NCBI GenBank assembly: GCA_900552385.1 | Contig: URZI01000003.1 | Span: 1 to 64,000, forward strand | Source: an uncultured Collinsella sp. | Lineage (GTDB): Bacteria; Actinomycetota; Coriobacteriia; Coriobacteriales; Coriobacteriaceae | Direction: 5' to 3' | Length of the DNA: 64,000 nucleotides | Shown: piece by piece, positions 43,717 to 52,171 of the stretch | Numbering within the stretch: the stretch's first letter is position 1 | Layout of the letters: every line of letters starts with the position of its first letter | Notes under the pieces: model-generated | Databases searched by the model: none | What the model was told of the DNA's origin: nothing | Seen by the model: only the letters and a program-made list of their open reading frames with translations | Made by a program: the position numbers and the translations under genes

Positions 43717-44784
43717 CTAAACGGTAGGTTCAATCCCCAGGTGCTCAAAGGTGCGAAGGGTTGCCTGACGGCCCTGCGGCGTACGAATCATCAACCCGCA
43801 CTGCAGCAAATAGGGCTCATAGACATCCTCGAGCGTGCCCGGGTCCTCGCCCACCGCGCTGGCAAGGGTCGTAAGTCCCACGGCACGACCGGAGAACGTC
43901 TTAGCAAGCGTCTCCAAAATGCGAATATCCATCCAGTCCAGCCCGAGCTCGTCGATCTCGAAGAACTCGAGCGCCTGACGGCAGATATCGAGCTCGATGG
44001 GGCCGTTGCCGCGCACCTGTGCGTAATCGCGCACGCGCTTGAGCAGACGGTTGGCAAGACGTGGCGTGCCGCGCGAACGCGAGCCGATCTCGAGTGCACT
44101 GGGATGGTCGATCGTCACGCCCAGGATAGTCGCCGAGCGCGTCACAATCTGCGCGAGCTCCTCGACCGTGTAGTAATCCAGGCGATATGAAATGCCAAAG
44201 CGGTCGCGCAACGGGCCGGTCAACATGCCTGAGCGGGTCGTTGCCGCCACCAGCGTAAACTTGGGGATATCCAGGCGAATCGAGCGCGCCGCCGGACCCT
44301 TGCCAATCACGATATCGAGGGCAAAGTCCTCCATCGCGGGGTACAGGACCTCCTCGACCGAACGGTTGAGGCGGTGGATCTCGTCGATAAACAGCACATC
44401 ACCCGGCTGCAAGTTAGTAAGGATGGCCGCTAGGTCGCCCGTGCGCGCGATGGCAGGGCCACTCGTGGTCTTGATCTGAGCGCCCAGCTCGTTGGCGATA
44501 ACGGTGGCCAGCGTGGTCTTGCCCAGGCCCGGAGGGCCCGAGAAGATCACGTGGTCGAGCGTCTCGCCACGGCTCTGCGCCGCTTCGATCAACACGCGCA
44601 GGCTCTGCTTGATGTGCTCCTGGCCGCAGTAGTCGTCCAGGCGCTGAGGGCGCAGGGTACGGTCGACATCGAGGTCTTCGGGCGTTAGCTCCGAGCCCAC
44701 CATGCGCTCGCCGTGCGCCATGGATGCCGCCGGCGAGTTACCGGACGTCGCCCACAGGTCCTGAGAGTCATCGGCTTCCCACAT
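43717..44784 (-). CDS. ruvB: Holliday junction branch migration helicase RuvB
   Basis: The 355-aa AAA+ motor drives branch migration with RuvA. It has Walker A SGPPGLGKTTLA (about residue 85), Walker B FIDEIHRL, sensor-1 ATTRSGMLTGPLRDRFG and an arginine finger region SRGTPRLANRLLKR. ATG 44784 overlaps the ruvA stop as TGATG, giving coupled translation. A GTG three bases upstream is the alternative. It is the last gene of ruvC-ruvA-ruvB. Confidence 0.96.
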   Translation of the reverse strand: MWEADDSQDLWATSGNSPAASMAHGERMVGSELTPEDLDVDRTLRPQRLDDYCGQEHIKQSLRVLIEAAQSRGETLDHVIFSGPPGLGKTTLATVIANELGAQIKTTSGPAIARTGDLAAILTNLQPGDVLFIDEIHRLNRSVEEVLYPAMEDFALDIVIGKGPAARSIRLDIPKFTLVAATTRSGMLTGPLRDRFGISYRLDYYTVEELAQIVTRSATILGVTIDHPSALEIGSRSRGTPRLANRLLKRVRDYAQVRGNGPIELDICRQALEFFEIDELGLDWMDIRILETLAKTFSGRAVGLTTLASAVGEDPGTLEDVYEPYLLQCGLMIRTPQGRQATLRTFEHLGIEPTV

Positions 44785-45404
44785 CACGCATCCATTCCGA
44801 GTCGCTTAAGCGCCGCGCCGAGCAGATCCTCGACACGCATATTCTGCCCATCATACCCGCTCAGGGCAACATCGGTCTCCTGCGGGCTAAAGCCCATGGA
44901 AAGGAGCGCCGCACGGGCATCATCGATGGCCGAGGGAGCAGCAGCGGGCACGGGCATCGCAACCTGGCCGGGAATCACGTCGACCGGGACAAAGCCCTTG
45001 TCCTTGGCAAAGGTGCTCTTGAGCTCCAGGATCAGACGCTGAGCTGTCTTTTTGCCCACACCGGGCACCTTGGCCATGCCCTTGTCGTCCTCGGCCATCA
45101 CCAGCGAATACAATTGCCCCACGGTATAGGTGGAAAGCACGGCGAGCGCCAAGCGCGGGCCAACGCCCGAGACGGACACGAGCCGATCGAACATCGTGCG
45201 CTCATCCTTAGAGGAAAAACCGAAAAGTGTCATGGCGTCCTCGCGCACCTGCATACGCGTGTAGAGGCGGACCTCGCCGCCGGGCGTCGGCAACGTGGCC
45301 GCAGTGCTGCCCGAGATGCCGAGCTCAAAGCCAACGCCCGACACATCGACGACAGCAGAGCTCATCGTGGCCTCGACAAGCGTTCCGTGGAGCTGGGAAA
45401 TCAT
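44784..45404 (-). CDS. ruvA: Holliday junction DNA helicase subunit RuvA
   Basis: The 206-aa protein binds the junction and recruits RuvB. It has an N-terminal OB fold (MISQLHGTLVEATMSSAVVDVSGVGFEL), two helix-hairpin-helix motifs (LVSVSGVGPRLALAVLS and MAKVPGVGKKTAQRLILELK), and a C-terminal domain III (ARAALLSMGFSPQETDVAL). I set the start at 45404, which overlaps the ruvC stop as TGATG. A GAGGA site lies about eleven bases upstream. Confidence 0.95.
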   Translation of the reverse strand: MISQLHGTLVEATMSSAVVDVSGVGFELGISGSTAATLPTPGGEVRLYTRMQVREDAMTLFGFSSKDERTMFDRLVSVSGVGPRLALAVLSTYTVGQLYSLVMAEDDKGMAKVPGVGKKTAQRLILELKSTFAKDKGFVPVDVIPGQVAMPVPAAAPSAIDDARAALLSMGFSPQETDVALSGYDGQNMRVEDLLGAALKRLGMDA

Positions 45405-45925
45405 CAGTATCCGGTTCCTCTCTGTTGATAGAACTCGCCACCGGTGAGGGCGCGGGTGCGGCTGAGGTTTACGTGGCAGATGGCGCAGGCCAGGGCATCG
45501 GCGGCATGGTCGGGATGCGGGTCGTGATCGAGCTGTGTGAGCGTGCGCACCATGTAGGCGACCTGCCGCTTGTCCGCGGCGCCGGTGCCCACCACAGCCT
45601 GTTTGATCTGCATGGGCGTGTACTCGCCAATCTCGAGCGCGCACTCCGAAAGCGCCACAAGCGCAGCACCGCGGGCATGCGCCGTGGGGATGGCCGAACG
45701 AACGTTGGCGCCAAAGTAGATGCTCTCGACAGCAGCCGTGTCGGGTCGATAACGCTCGACGACATCCTTAAGGTCATGGGCGATATGCGACAGGCGCACC
45801 GCGAGCGGACTTCCGGCACTGGTCTCGATGCAGCCATAGGCACGGCAGCGAACCTCGCCACGCCGCTCCTCGATAATCCCCCAACCCGTATGAGCCAAAC
45901 CGGGGTCAATGCCCAAGATAACCAA
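45404..45925 (-). CDS. ruvC: Crossover junction endodeoxyribonuclease RuvC
   Basis: This 173-aa resolvase cuts Holliday junctions. Acidic catalytic residues are seen in LGIDPGLAHTGWG, AAVESIYFGAN and PDHAADALACAI. The most likely start is TTG 45925 (read as LVILGIDPG), because GGGGAGG lies five bases upstream. An ATG at 45946 would put that site inside the coding region. The use of TTG is unusual for the window. The gene heads the ruvCAB operon. Confidence 0.93.
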   Translation of the reverse strand: MVILGIDPGLAHTGWGIIEERRGEVRCRAYGCIETSAGSPLAVRLSHIAHDLKDVVERYRPDTAAVESIYFGANVRSAIPTAHARGAALVALSECALEIGEYTPMQIKQAVVGTGAADKRQVAYMVRTLTQLDHDPHPDHAADALACAICHVNLSRTRALTGGEFYQQRGTGY

Positions 45926-46062
45926 GCCGACCTCCCCTCGCCACAAGCACAGCGCAAGACAAGGCCCCGCGCATCATTCACGAACGTCTGTTCTAGAATA
46001 ACACAACGGGGCCAAGATGCTTAGTTGAAGTGTCGGGGTTGGAAGCGAATCCTATCCCATAG

Positions 46063-48048
46063 TTAGTTCTGCGAGAAAAAGGGGAACTGCCTCGGATCTA
46101 CTGGCGGATGCGGCATCGGGCCACCCTGGGGCCCACCCTGCGGGCCACCCTGGCCGCCCATCATCTTATCGATGGCGTCCTGAACCTCGCCCTCGAACTT
46201 TTTCATTCCCTCGTGTAAACGACGCTGACCGTCCTCAGAGCGCAGCTCCTCCATTTGCTCGGGCGAAATACCCAGTAGCTCGCCCAGCACGCCCATCATC
46301 TCGTTTCGCACGCGCTCGCTCGTATCCTCGTCAGCAAAACGGCGCACCTCGGCGCGCGCCAGCGAATCGACCGTCATACGCTCCTTGCCGTTAAGCCCCA
46401 GGTCGGACCACGCGAGCATATACGGCCAGGCACGCTCGGCAAACGAACGGGCCGAGACGATCGGCGCCATCGGCAACATGCGGCGGGCAGCCTCACCCTG
46501 TCGAACGAGCATCAGCAGCAGCGAGCAGGCCTCAGGCTTGCCAGCGGCCATCGGGATGTCGTCGAAAGATCGATTGCGGTCCACGTGCGCCTCGAGCGCG
46601 CCATCGACCTCACCCGGCTCAAGCCCGCCGAGCAGCTGTGCCGCACGGTCGAGCATATCGACCGGACCGTCGAGCGTCGAGAGCGCCTGCGCCAGCACGC
46701 GCTCCATACAATCTTCCACTGCGTTGAGCGTCACGAGCTCTTGGGGCACCACGGCAGACGTGCGGTTGCGCACACGCGCCACAAACTCAAGCGTCGACAG
46801 GTACACATCGCCAAAGGGCGCAAAGTCGCCCTGGTAGCCGCCCCAAAGCGCCGGCGCCGCCAGCGCGTACTCGGTTTTGGACAGCGGGCTCAGCGCCATC
46901 GCACCCAGCTCGAGCGCTGTGTCCTCCAGCATGAGGCCCAGCGTGCGCGAGCGCAGACGCTCGGAATCGCCCGCCGACACGTCGCGATCGAGAACACGCG
47001 CCGCATCCGGTGCATCGCGCTCGACGGTGCGAATGCGCAAACGCTCGGCGATGGCGCGGACGGCGGCACAGCGGGCAGCCTCGGCCTCTTCCTGCGCCGG
47101 CGTAAAGATACGGTTGCGCCCCAGCACCAGGCCAATCACATTGCGCGGGCCCAGAGCGTCGACGGCCAGCGCCGTCAGCAGGGACGACGGCAAGTCACCC
47201 TCGAGTGCCACCACAGCACGCGAAGCACCGTGAGCTCGGGCGTTGTCGCGCACGGCGAGCACCAGCGCCTGCCACAGCCACTCCTCGGAACGGAACTCGG
47301 GCAGTTCGTGATCTTCCAGGGCATCGAGCATCACGCCGCGCTGAATCTCCTGAACCAGCAGGCTCTCCTCAAAACACGGCGCCTGGGCCACCACGCGACC
47401 GCAGTCGTCGAGCACAAACGAACCGCCGGTATACACCGACTCGTCATAGGCACCGACCGGCGCCATGCAGGCAAACCACACGCTGCGCTTGGATGCGATC
47501 TTGCGGTAGGCGCCGCTGCGAACGGCGGCAATGGCGGCAGTCTCGCGGTCAGTCATGTCAAACGCGTTGAATTGGAAATACGCGATGAGGTCAACACCGG
47601 TCGGCAACATCTCGAGCTCGCGGTCCAAGTCAAAAATCACGGCGATGCGCACGCCGTCCACGTCAAACACCGGCGGCGCCCAACGCGTGTCGTTGTTCTC
47701 GCCACGCAGCAGGGCAATGCTCGAACGCGCCGGCACCACATGACCGTCCTTGAGCATCATGTAGTCGAGCAGCGGCTGGCCCTCAAACGAAACCGCCGCG
47801 GGCACGATGCAGATCATGTCAAGCTCCTGGATACGCTCGGCGACACCAGTCAAGCCGGCAAGCATGTCGTGCTCAAAGTCGGCAGTGTCCACCAGGCCAC
47901 CGGGCATGGCGCCCATAAAGAGCGGAGCCGGAACGCACAGCACGCGCGCCCCGCGCTCGTGGGCCAGACGAGCCTGGTCCTCGATGCGGCCGCAAATGCC
48001 CTCAATATCACCCAGGCGCATATCGATCTGTGCAAGCGCGAGCTTCAT
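46063..48048 (-). CDS. Catalytically degenerate NAD synthetase/nitrilase-like protein
   Basis: The 661-aa protein has the order of glutamine-dependent NadE: an N-terminal nitrilase-type domain (about 1-260) and a NAD-synthase-type domain (about 270-560). The segment SKTEYALAAPALWGGYQGDFAPFGDVY matches the NadE adenylate-site region. However, the nitrilase Glu, Lys and Cys are missing (CVPAPLFMG for FPE, IFDLDRE for CED), and the ATP loop SGGxDSS reads LEGDLPSS. The C-terminus adds a helical segment and a GGPQGG repeat tail with PHPPVDPRQFPFF. It is probably a non-catalytic paralogue with a binding or regulatory role. GAAAGGGC-type sequence lies upstream. Confidence 0.7.
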   Translation of the reverse strand: MKLALAQIDMRLGDIEGICGRIEDQARLAHERGARVLCVPAPLFMGAMPGGLVDTADFEHDMLAGLTGVAERIQELDMICIVPAAVSFEGQPLLDYMMLKDGHVVPARSSIALLRGENNDTRWAPPVFDVDGVRIAVIFDLDRELEMLPTGVDLIAYFQFNAFDMTDRETAAIAAVRSGAYRKIASKRSVWFACMAPVGAYDESVYTGGSFVLDDCGRVVAQAPCFEESLLVQEIQRGVMLDALEDHELPEFRSEEWLWQALVLAVRDNARAHGASRAVVALEGDLPSSLLTALAVDALGPRNVIGLVLGRNRIFTPAQEEAEAARCAAVRAIAERLRIRTVERDAPDAARVLDRDVSAGDSERLRSRTLGLMLEDTALELGAMALSPLSKTEYALAAPALWGGYQGDFAPFGDVYLSTLEFVARVRNRTSAVVPQELVTLNAVEDCMERVLAQALSTLDGPVDMLDRAAQLLGGLEPGEVDGALEAHVDRNRSFDDIPMAAGKPEACSLLLMLVRQGEAARRMLPMAPIVSARSFAERAWPYMLAWSDLGLNGKERMTVDSLARAEVRRFADEDTSERVRNEMMGVLGELLGISPEQMEELRSEDGQRRLHEGMKKFEGEVQDAIDKMMGGQGGPQGGPQGGPMPHPPVDPRQFPFFSQN

Positions 48049-48086
48049 GGCTCAGCCCTTTCCGTCGTAATCCATCGAAATCGCAG

Positions 48087-48120
48087 TAAAAGCGCCGGCC
48101 GCATAATGCAGTCGGCGCTT
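48087..48120 (-). terminator. Intrinsic terminator of the superoxide reductase-like gene
   Basis: In the minus-strand sense AAGCGCCG pairs with CGGCGCTT around a 17-base loop and is followed by TTAC, 46 bases after the stop codon. Confidence 0.6.
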
Positions 48121-48165
48121 GCATGTGCATATGCTAGCTATGATACCCCGAGCGGGGGCGCGCTC

Positions 48166-48528
48166 CTAGAATGTCGCGGACCACAGCCCGTGCAGGTTGC
48201 AGTAGGCATAGACGGTACCGGTCTTGGAGCCGCCCGCAAAAAACGTCGCGGGTTTCATGCCGGGCTCAAGGTAATGAACCTCTAAGCGGCCCTCGGCCTC
48301 AAGCGCGATCCACTCAATGTAGTGCTCGGGCAGGCTGGGGTGCTCGACCGAGCCAACGCGGGCGCGAATCACGTGACCGTCACGCTCGGTCTCGACAACA
48401 GGCACGTGCTTCTCGTGCGCCGCGTCCTCAGTGTTTGCAGTCAGTTCCGTGCAACCGGCAGGGGTCGCAACGTCGTCGCCAAGGGCAGCGATGAGCTTAC
48501 CGTCGGGGTCCTTAAAGAATTTCGCCAT
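48166..48528 (-). CDS. Superoxide reductase-like protein (desulfoferrodoxin family)
   Basis: The 120-aa protein carries the iron site of superoxide reductase: His in EKHVPVVE, HPSLPEHYIEW with two His, and Cys/His in YCNLHGLWSA. It would reduce superoxide to peroxide in the anaerobic cytoplasm. The N-terminal part aligns with the desulforedoxin domain, but the Cys pairs are replaced (KFFKDPDGKLI; only one Cys in PAGCTEL), so the second iron centre is lost. I set the start at 48528, with AAGGAG seven bases upstream. Confidence 0.88.
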   Translation of the reverse strand: MAKFFKDPDGKLIAALGDDVATPAGCTELTANTEDAAHEKHVPVVETERDGHVIRARVGSVEHPSLPEHYIEWIALEAEGRLEVHYLEPGMKPATFFAGGSKTGTVYAYCNLHGLWSATF

Positions 48529-48678
48529 GATGTTCTCCTTTGCTGATGTGCCAATGTTCTTGATGGTTCTTATGCCCAAAGGCAGACAAACCATCCACGG
48601 CATTGCAAATGAACACATAACGGGCGGGGACGATGGGACAGCGTGTGCCATCCGCCCTGACGGCCCCACCCGAGCGGG

Positions 48679-51600
48679 TTAGCGACCGTCGCCGCCAAGC
48701 AGCGCCAGAACATCCTCGCGCGTGAACAGCGCCGACGAGATACCGTCGCCGCCAAGCACACTGTTGACCAGGTCGCGCTTGGACTCCTGCATCTGCATAA
48801 TGCGCTCCTCGATCGTGTCCTTGGCGATGAGCTTGTACACGGTCACGGTATGTTGCTGGCCAATACGATGCGCGCGGTCGGTCGCCTGGTCCTGTGCGGC
48901 CACGTTCCACCACGGGTCGTAGTGGATGACCACGTCGGCAGCCGTCAGGTTAAGGCCCACGCCGCCTGCCTTGAGCGAGATCAAAAAGACCGGAACCTCG
49001 CCCGCTTGGAACTGCGCGACCATCTTGGCGCGGCTCTCCTTAGACGAAGCGCCCGTGAGCTTAAGGAAGGCGATGTCCTCCTTGGCCAAGCGCTTACCGA
49101 TGATATCGAGCATACCCGTAAACTGGCTGAACAACAGGATGCGATGCCCGCCGTCGAGTGCGCCGTGCGCGAGCTCCATGCACGTATCGAGTTTGGCGCT
49201 CCCCGCCTTGTAATCCTCGTAGTGTAGACGCGGGTCGCAGCAGATCTGGCGCAGCTTGGTGAGCTCGGCGAGCACCTTGAGCTTGTCTTTCTTAAACTCG
49301 GATGCCTCGCGGTGCTGCACCTGCTGGGCGATGCGGTCCTGGTTTGCCAGGTAAAGCTTGCGCTGCTCGCCGGTGAGCTGCGCCATGATCGTATCCTCGA
49401 TCTTCTCGGGCAGGTCGGCCACCACGTCTTCCTTGACACGGCGCAGCACAAACGGCGACACGAGCGCCTGTAGGCGAGCGGCGCTGTCACCTTCGGCGTG
49501 CTCGACCGGGCTTTCGAAGCGTTTGGCAAACGACTCGCGCGTGCCAAGCAGGCCCGGCATCAAAAAGTCGAAGATGCTCCAGAGCTCGGATAGGCGGTTT
49601 TCGACGGGCGTGCCCGTCAGGGCAAAGCGCACGCCGGCCGGCAGGCACTTAGCGGCACGCGCCACCTGGGTGAGCGGGTTTTTAATGTACTGGGCCTCGT
49701 CGAGCACCACGCGGGCAAAATCCTGTTCGGCGTACTCATCGATATCGCGGCGCATAAGGTCATACGACGTCACGACCACGTTATGCTCGGCCACGCCGGC
49801 AATCTGCACGCGGCGCTGCGCCTTGGCGCCCACGATTGCGCAAACATCGAGCGAGGGCGCAAAGCGCTCCAGCTCGGCAGTCCAGTTGTACACGAGCGAG
49901 GCCGGGCATACCACGAGCGTGGGCTTGATGTCCCCCGCCTCCACGCGCGCCAGGACATGCGCGATCATCTGGAGTGTTTTGCCCAGGCCCATGTCGTCGG
50001 CCAAGATGCCACCAAGGCCCAGGTGTTCGAGCGAGCCGAGCCACTGGTATCCGTCGACCTGGTAGCCACGCAGCGTGGCCTTGAGCGAGGCAGGTACCGT
50101 AAAGTCCATCTTGCCGAGCGTGTCCAGGCGCTCGACGGTACGGCGGAACGCAGCGTCGCGATCGGCCTCAAGCGCCGGCGTGCGCGCAAGCATGCTGTCG
50201 ACGAACAGGGTACTCGACGCGGGAAGCGACACACCGTCGAGCAGGTCGACAGCATCGACCCCCAGATCCTCGGCAAGGCCAAACGCGGCGCGCGCCCCCT
50301 CGTCCAGGCGAATGATATCGCCCGACGTGAGACGCGCAAACGTCTGGTGACGCTTGTAGGAGTCGAGGTAGATGGCAAGGTCCGCAGCCGAAAGCCCGCT
50401 CGCGCCCAGCTCGACATCGAGCAGGTTACTCTTGACGGTCGCACGAACCGAGAGCTTGGGCGCAGGGCGGACCGAAATCTGGCGCAGACGGTCGCTGAGC
50501 ATGACCTCACCCAGCTCGGACAGGGCAGACAGACCCTCGGTCAGCAGGCAGAACAAGCGGGCGTCATCGCGCTCCTCGAACGCCAGACCGCCCTCGTAGA
50601 AATCGAAGTACAGGGCCGCCGTGTCCATAACGCGAAACTCCGCCACCTCGTCGCGGGGCGGCACGCCGGGGCGTTGCTCTTCGAAGGGACTGCCCGGAGC
50701 GCCCAGGCTAAAGAGATCCGCTGACCAATCGCCGTAGGTAACCGTAATTTTGCAGGTCACGAGCCCATCGTCGACGCCGATTGCCATAGCAAAGCTCGGC
50801 TCGGGTGCCACGGTATCGAGCGCGGCGGGCGCGGTGAGGTCGGTGTAGTCGCGCAAAATGGGCAGCGCCATACGACAGAACTCCCCCACCTGGTCGGCAG
50901 CGATATGGACTGGCGTGCGACAGGGCAGCAAGCGCGATAGGAACGGCGCTGCATGCTGGGCAAACGCTACATCGGTGCGGCGCGCACGGCGGGTGTCGAC
51001 CAGATAGGCTACGTCGCCCGAAGCAAAGCAGTATGCATCGGCCGGCAGGCGCAGATCGTAGCTACCACCAGCCGCCGGCGCGATTTTGGCGGCAAGGAGC
51101 GGTGGGCGCTTAGACAGCGCCTCGTCCTCCCCTTCCGGAGGCATCTCAACCGCCACGTCATAGGTGCGATGCGTCGTCGTCCCCCGCGACCAGGCGGGCT
51201 CAAAGGAGATGGTCTGGCCGCGCAGCAGGTCCAGCACATATACGATGCTATGCTCGGACAGCGGCAACTGACGCTCGGCGACAAAACCGCTGCGGGCAAA
51301 GTCGTACGACGCCGAACGCGAGCTTGTGATGTCATCGAGATAGGCAACTGTCGTCACAACAAGGTTGAGCAGCTTTGTCGACACGTCTTCAAAGGCTTCG
51401 GGCGTATGGACAAACGTGAGCTTCTTGCCGTACGAGAAGGTGCCGCCGCGCACGTAGGCATCGGCCATGCCGTCGATATCCTTGACCACGTAGGACACCG
51501 AACCGCAGCGAATGCGGAACTCGAGCGCCCAGCTAAAGCGGTCGGCGAACAGCGGATTGTAGTACGGCACCAACGAGGGCTCCAACGCCGCTTTGGGGGC

Positions 51601-52143
51601 GTCGGGATCAACGGCACCGGCAAGCTTGCGGCGCATGCTCGCCAGCTCATCCATGCGTGCGTCCGAAAGATCGGAGAGCGCCGCCATGAGGCTCGGGCTC
51701 GTGGGGACGGGCGCCGGGAAGGGAAAGTTGGGGTTGACGGCCGGCGCTTTGGGCGCGGTGCGCGCGGGCTGTTTCGGCTGCGCCGTAAACGTGCGGACCG
51801 GCGTGCGCAAACCCTCGACGGGCTCAATGCCGCTGGCGTCCAGGTATGCCAGCGCTGTGACGATGGCGTGCTTGCACATGCCGGGGTAACGATAGGCAGC
51901 GGGACAATCGCAGTCGTAGTCGATTACCTCGTGCTCGTCCATGTCGAGCGCCACGTGCGTCTTGTACAGGTCGCCGCGCGAACCGCGCACCGAGCCCTCA
52001 ACCGTCACGTTTTTGGAGAAGCGCGAGCCGCTGTCCTCGATCGACAGCACGGCGCCGTTGAGCATGAGCGAGCGGCCCTTCATAAAGGTGCCGCTCAGCG
52101 CCGCCTCTTTCCGGAGCGCCTGCACAAACGTCCCCTGCGCCAT
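48679..52143 (-). CDS. SWIM-domain SNF2-family helicase
   Basis: This 1,154-aa protein has a SWIM zinc finger near the N-terminus (DYDCDCPAAYRYPGMCKHAIV, CxC...CxH). A long central region (about 150-640) follows. The SNF2 ATPase has ADDMGLGKTLQMIAH (Walker A), DEAQYIKN (Walker B) and FALTGTPVENRLSELWSIFDFL. The C-terminal helicase lobe has LLFSQFTGMLDIIG and DQATDRAHRIGQ. It should remodel or translocate on DNA. I set the start at 52143, with GGAGG before it. It starts 28 bp after dnaE and is probably co-transcribed, which suggests a replication or repair role. Confidence 0.93.
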   Translation of the reverse strand: MAQGTFVQALRKEAALSGTFMKGRSLMLNGAVLSIEDSGSRFSKNVTVEGSVRGSRGDLYKTHVALDMDEHEVIDYDCDCPAAYRYPGMCKHAIVTALAYLDASGIEPVEGLRTPVRTFTAQPKQPARTAPKAPAVNPNFPFPAPVPTSPSLMAALSDLSDARMDELASMRRKLAGAVDPDAPKAALEPSLVPYYNPLFADRFSWALEFRIRCGSVSYVVKDIDGMADAYVRGGTFSYGKKLTFVHTPEAFEDVSTKLLNLVVTTVAYLDDITSSRSASYDFARSGFVAERQLPLSEHSIVYVLDLLRGQTISFEPAWSRGTTTHRTYDVAVEMPPEGEDEALSKRPPLLAAKIAPAAGGSYDLRLPADAYCFASGDVAYLVDTRRARRTDVAFAQHAAPFLSRLLPCRTPVHIAADQVGEFCRMALPILRDYTDLTAPAALDTVAPEPSFAMAIGVDDGLVTCKITVTYGDWSADLFSLGAPGSPFEEQRPGVPPRDEVAEFRVMDTAALYFDFYEGGLAFEERDDARLFCLLTEGLSALSELGEVMLSDRLRQISVRPAPKLSVRATVKSNLLDVELGASGLSAADLAIYLDSYKRHQTFARLTSGDIIRLDEGARAAFGLAEDLGVDAVDLLDGVSLPASSTLFVDSMLARTPALEADRDAAFRRTVERLDTLGKMDFTVPASLKATLRGYQVDGYQWLGSLEHLGLGGILADDMGLGKTLQMIAHVLARVEAGDIKPTLVVCPASLVYNWTAELERFAPSLDVCAIVGAKAQRRVQIAGVAEHNVVVTSYDLMRRDIDEYAEQDFARVVLDEAQYIKNPLTQVARAAKCLPAGVRFALTGTPVENRLSELWSIFDFLMPGLLGTRESFAKRFESPVEHAEGDSAARLQALVSPFVLRRVKEDVVADLPEKIEDTIMAQLTGEQRKLYLANQDRIAQQVQHREASEFKKDKLKVLAELTKLRQICCDPRLHYEDYKAGSAKLDTCMELAHGALDGGHRILLFSQFTGMLDIIGKRLAKEDIAFLKLTGASSKESRAKMVAQFQAGEVPVFLISLKAGGVGLNLTAADVVIHYDPWWNVAAQDQATDRAHRIGQQHTVTVYKLIAKDTIEERIMQMQESKRDLVNSVLGGDGISSALFTREDVLALLGGDGR

Positions 52144-52171
52144 CACTTCCTCCAATCTCACCCGGGGTAGC

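Noticed and set aside
46585..48285. 566-aa plus-strand open frame
   Set aside because: It is the complement of the NadE-like gene and is His/Arg-rich, as expected for a shadow frame.
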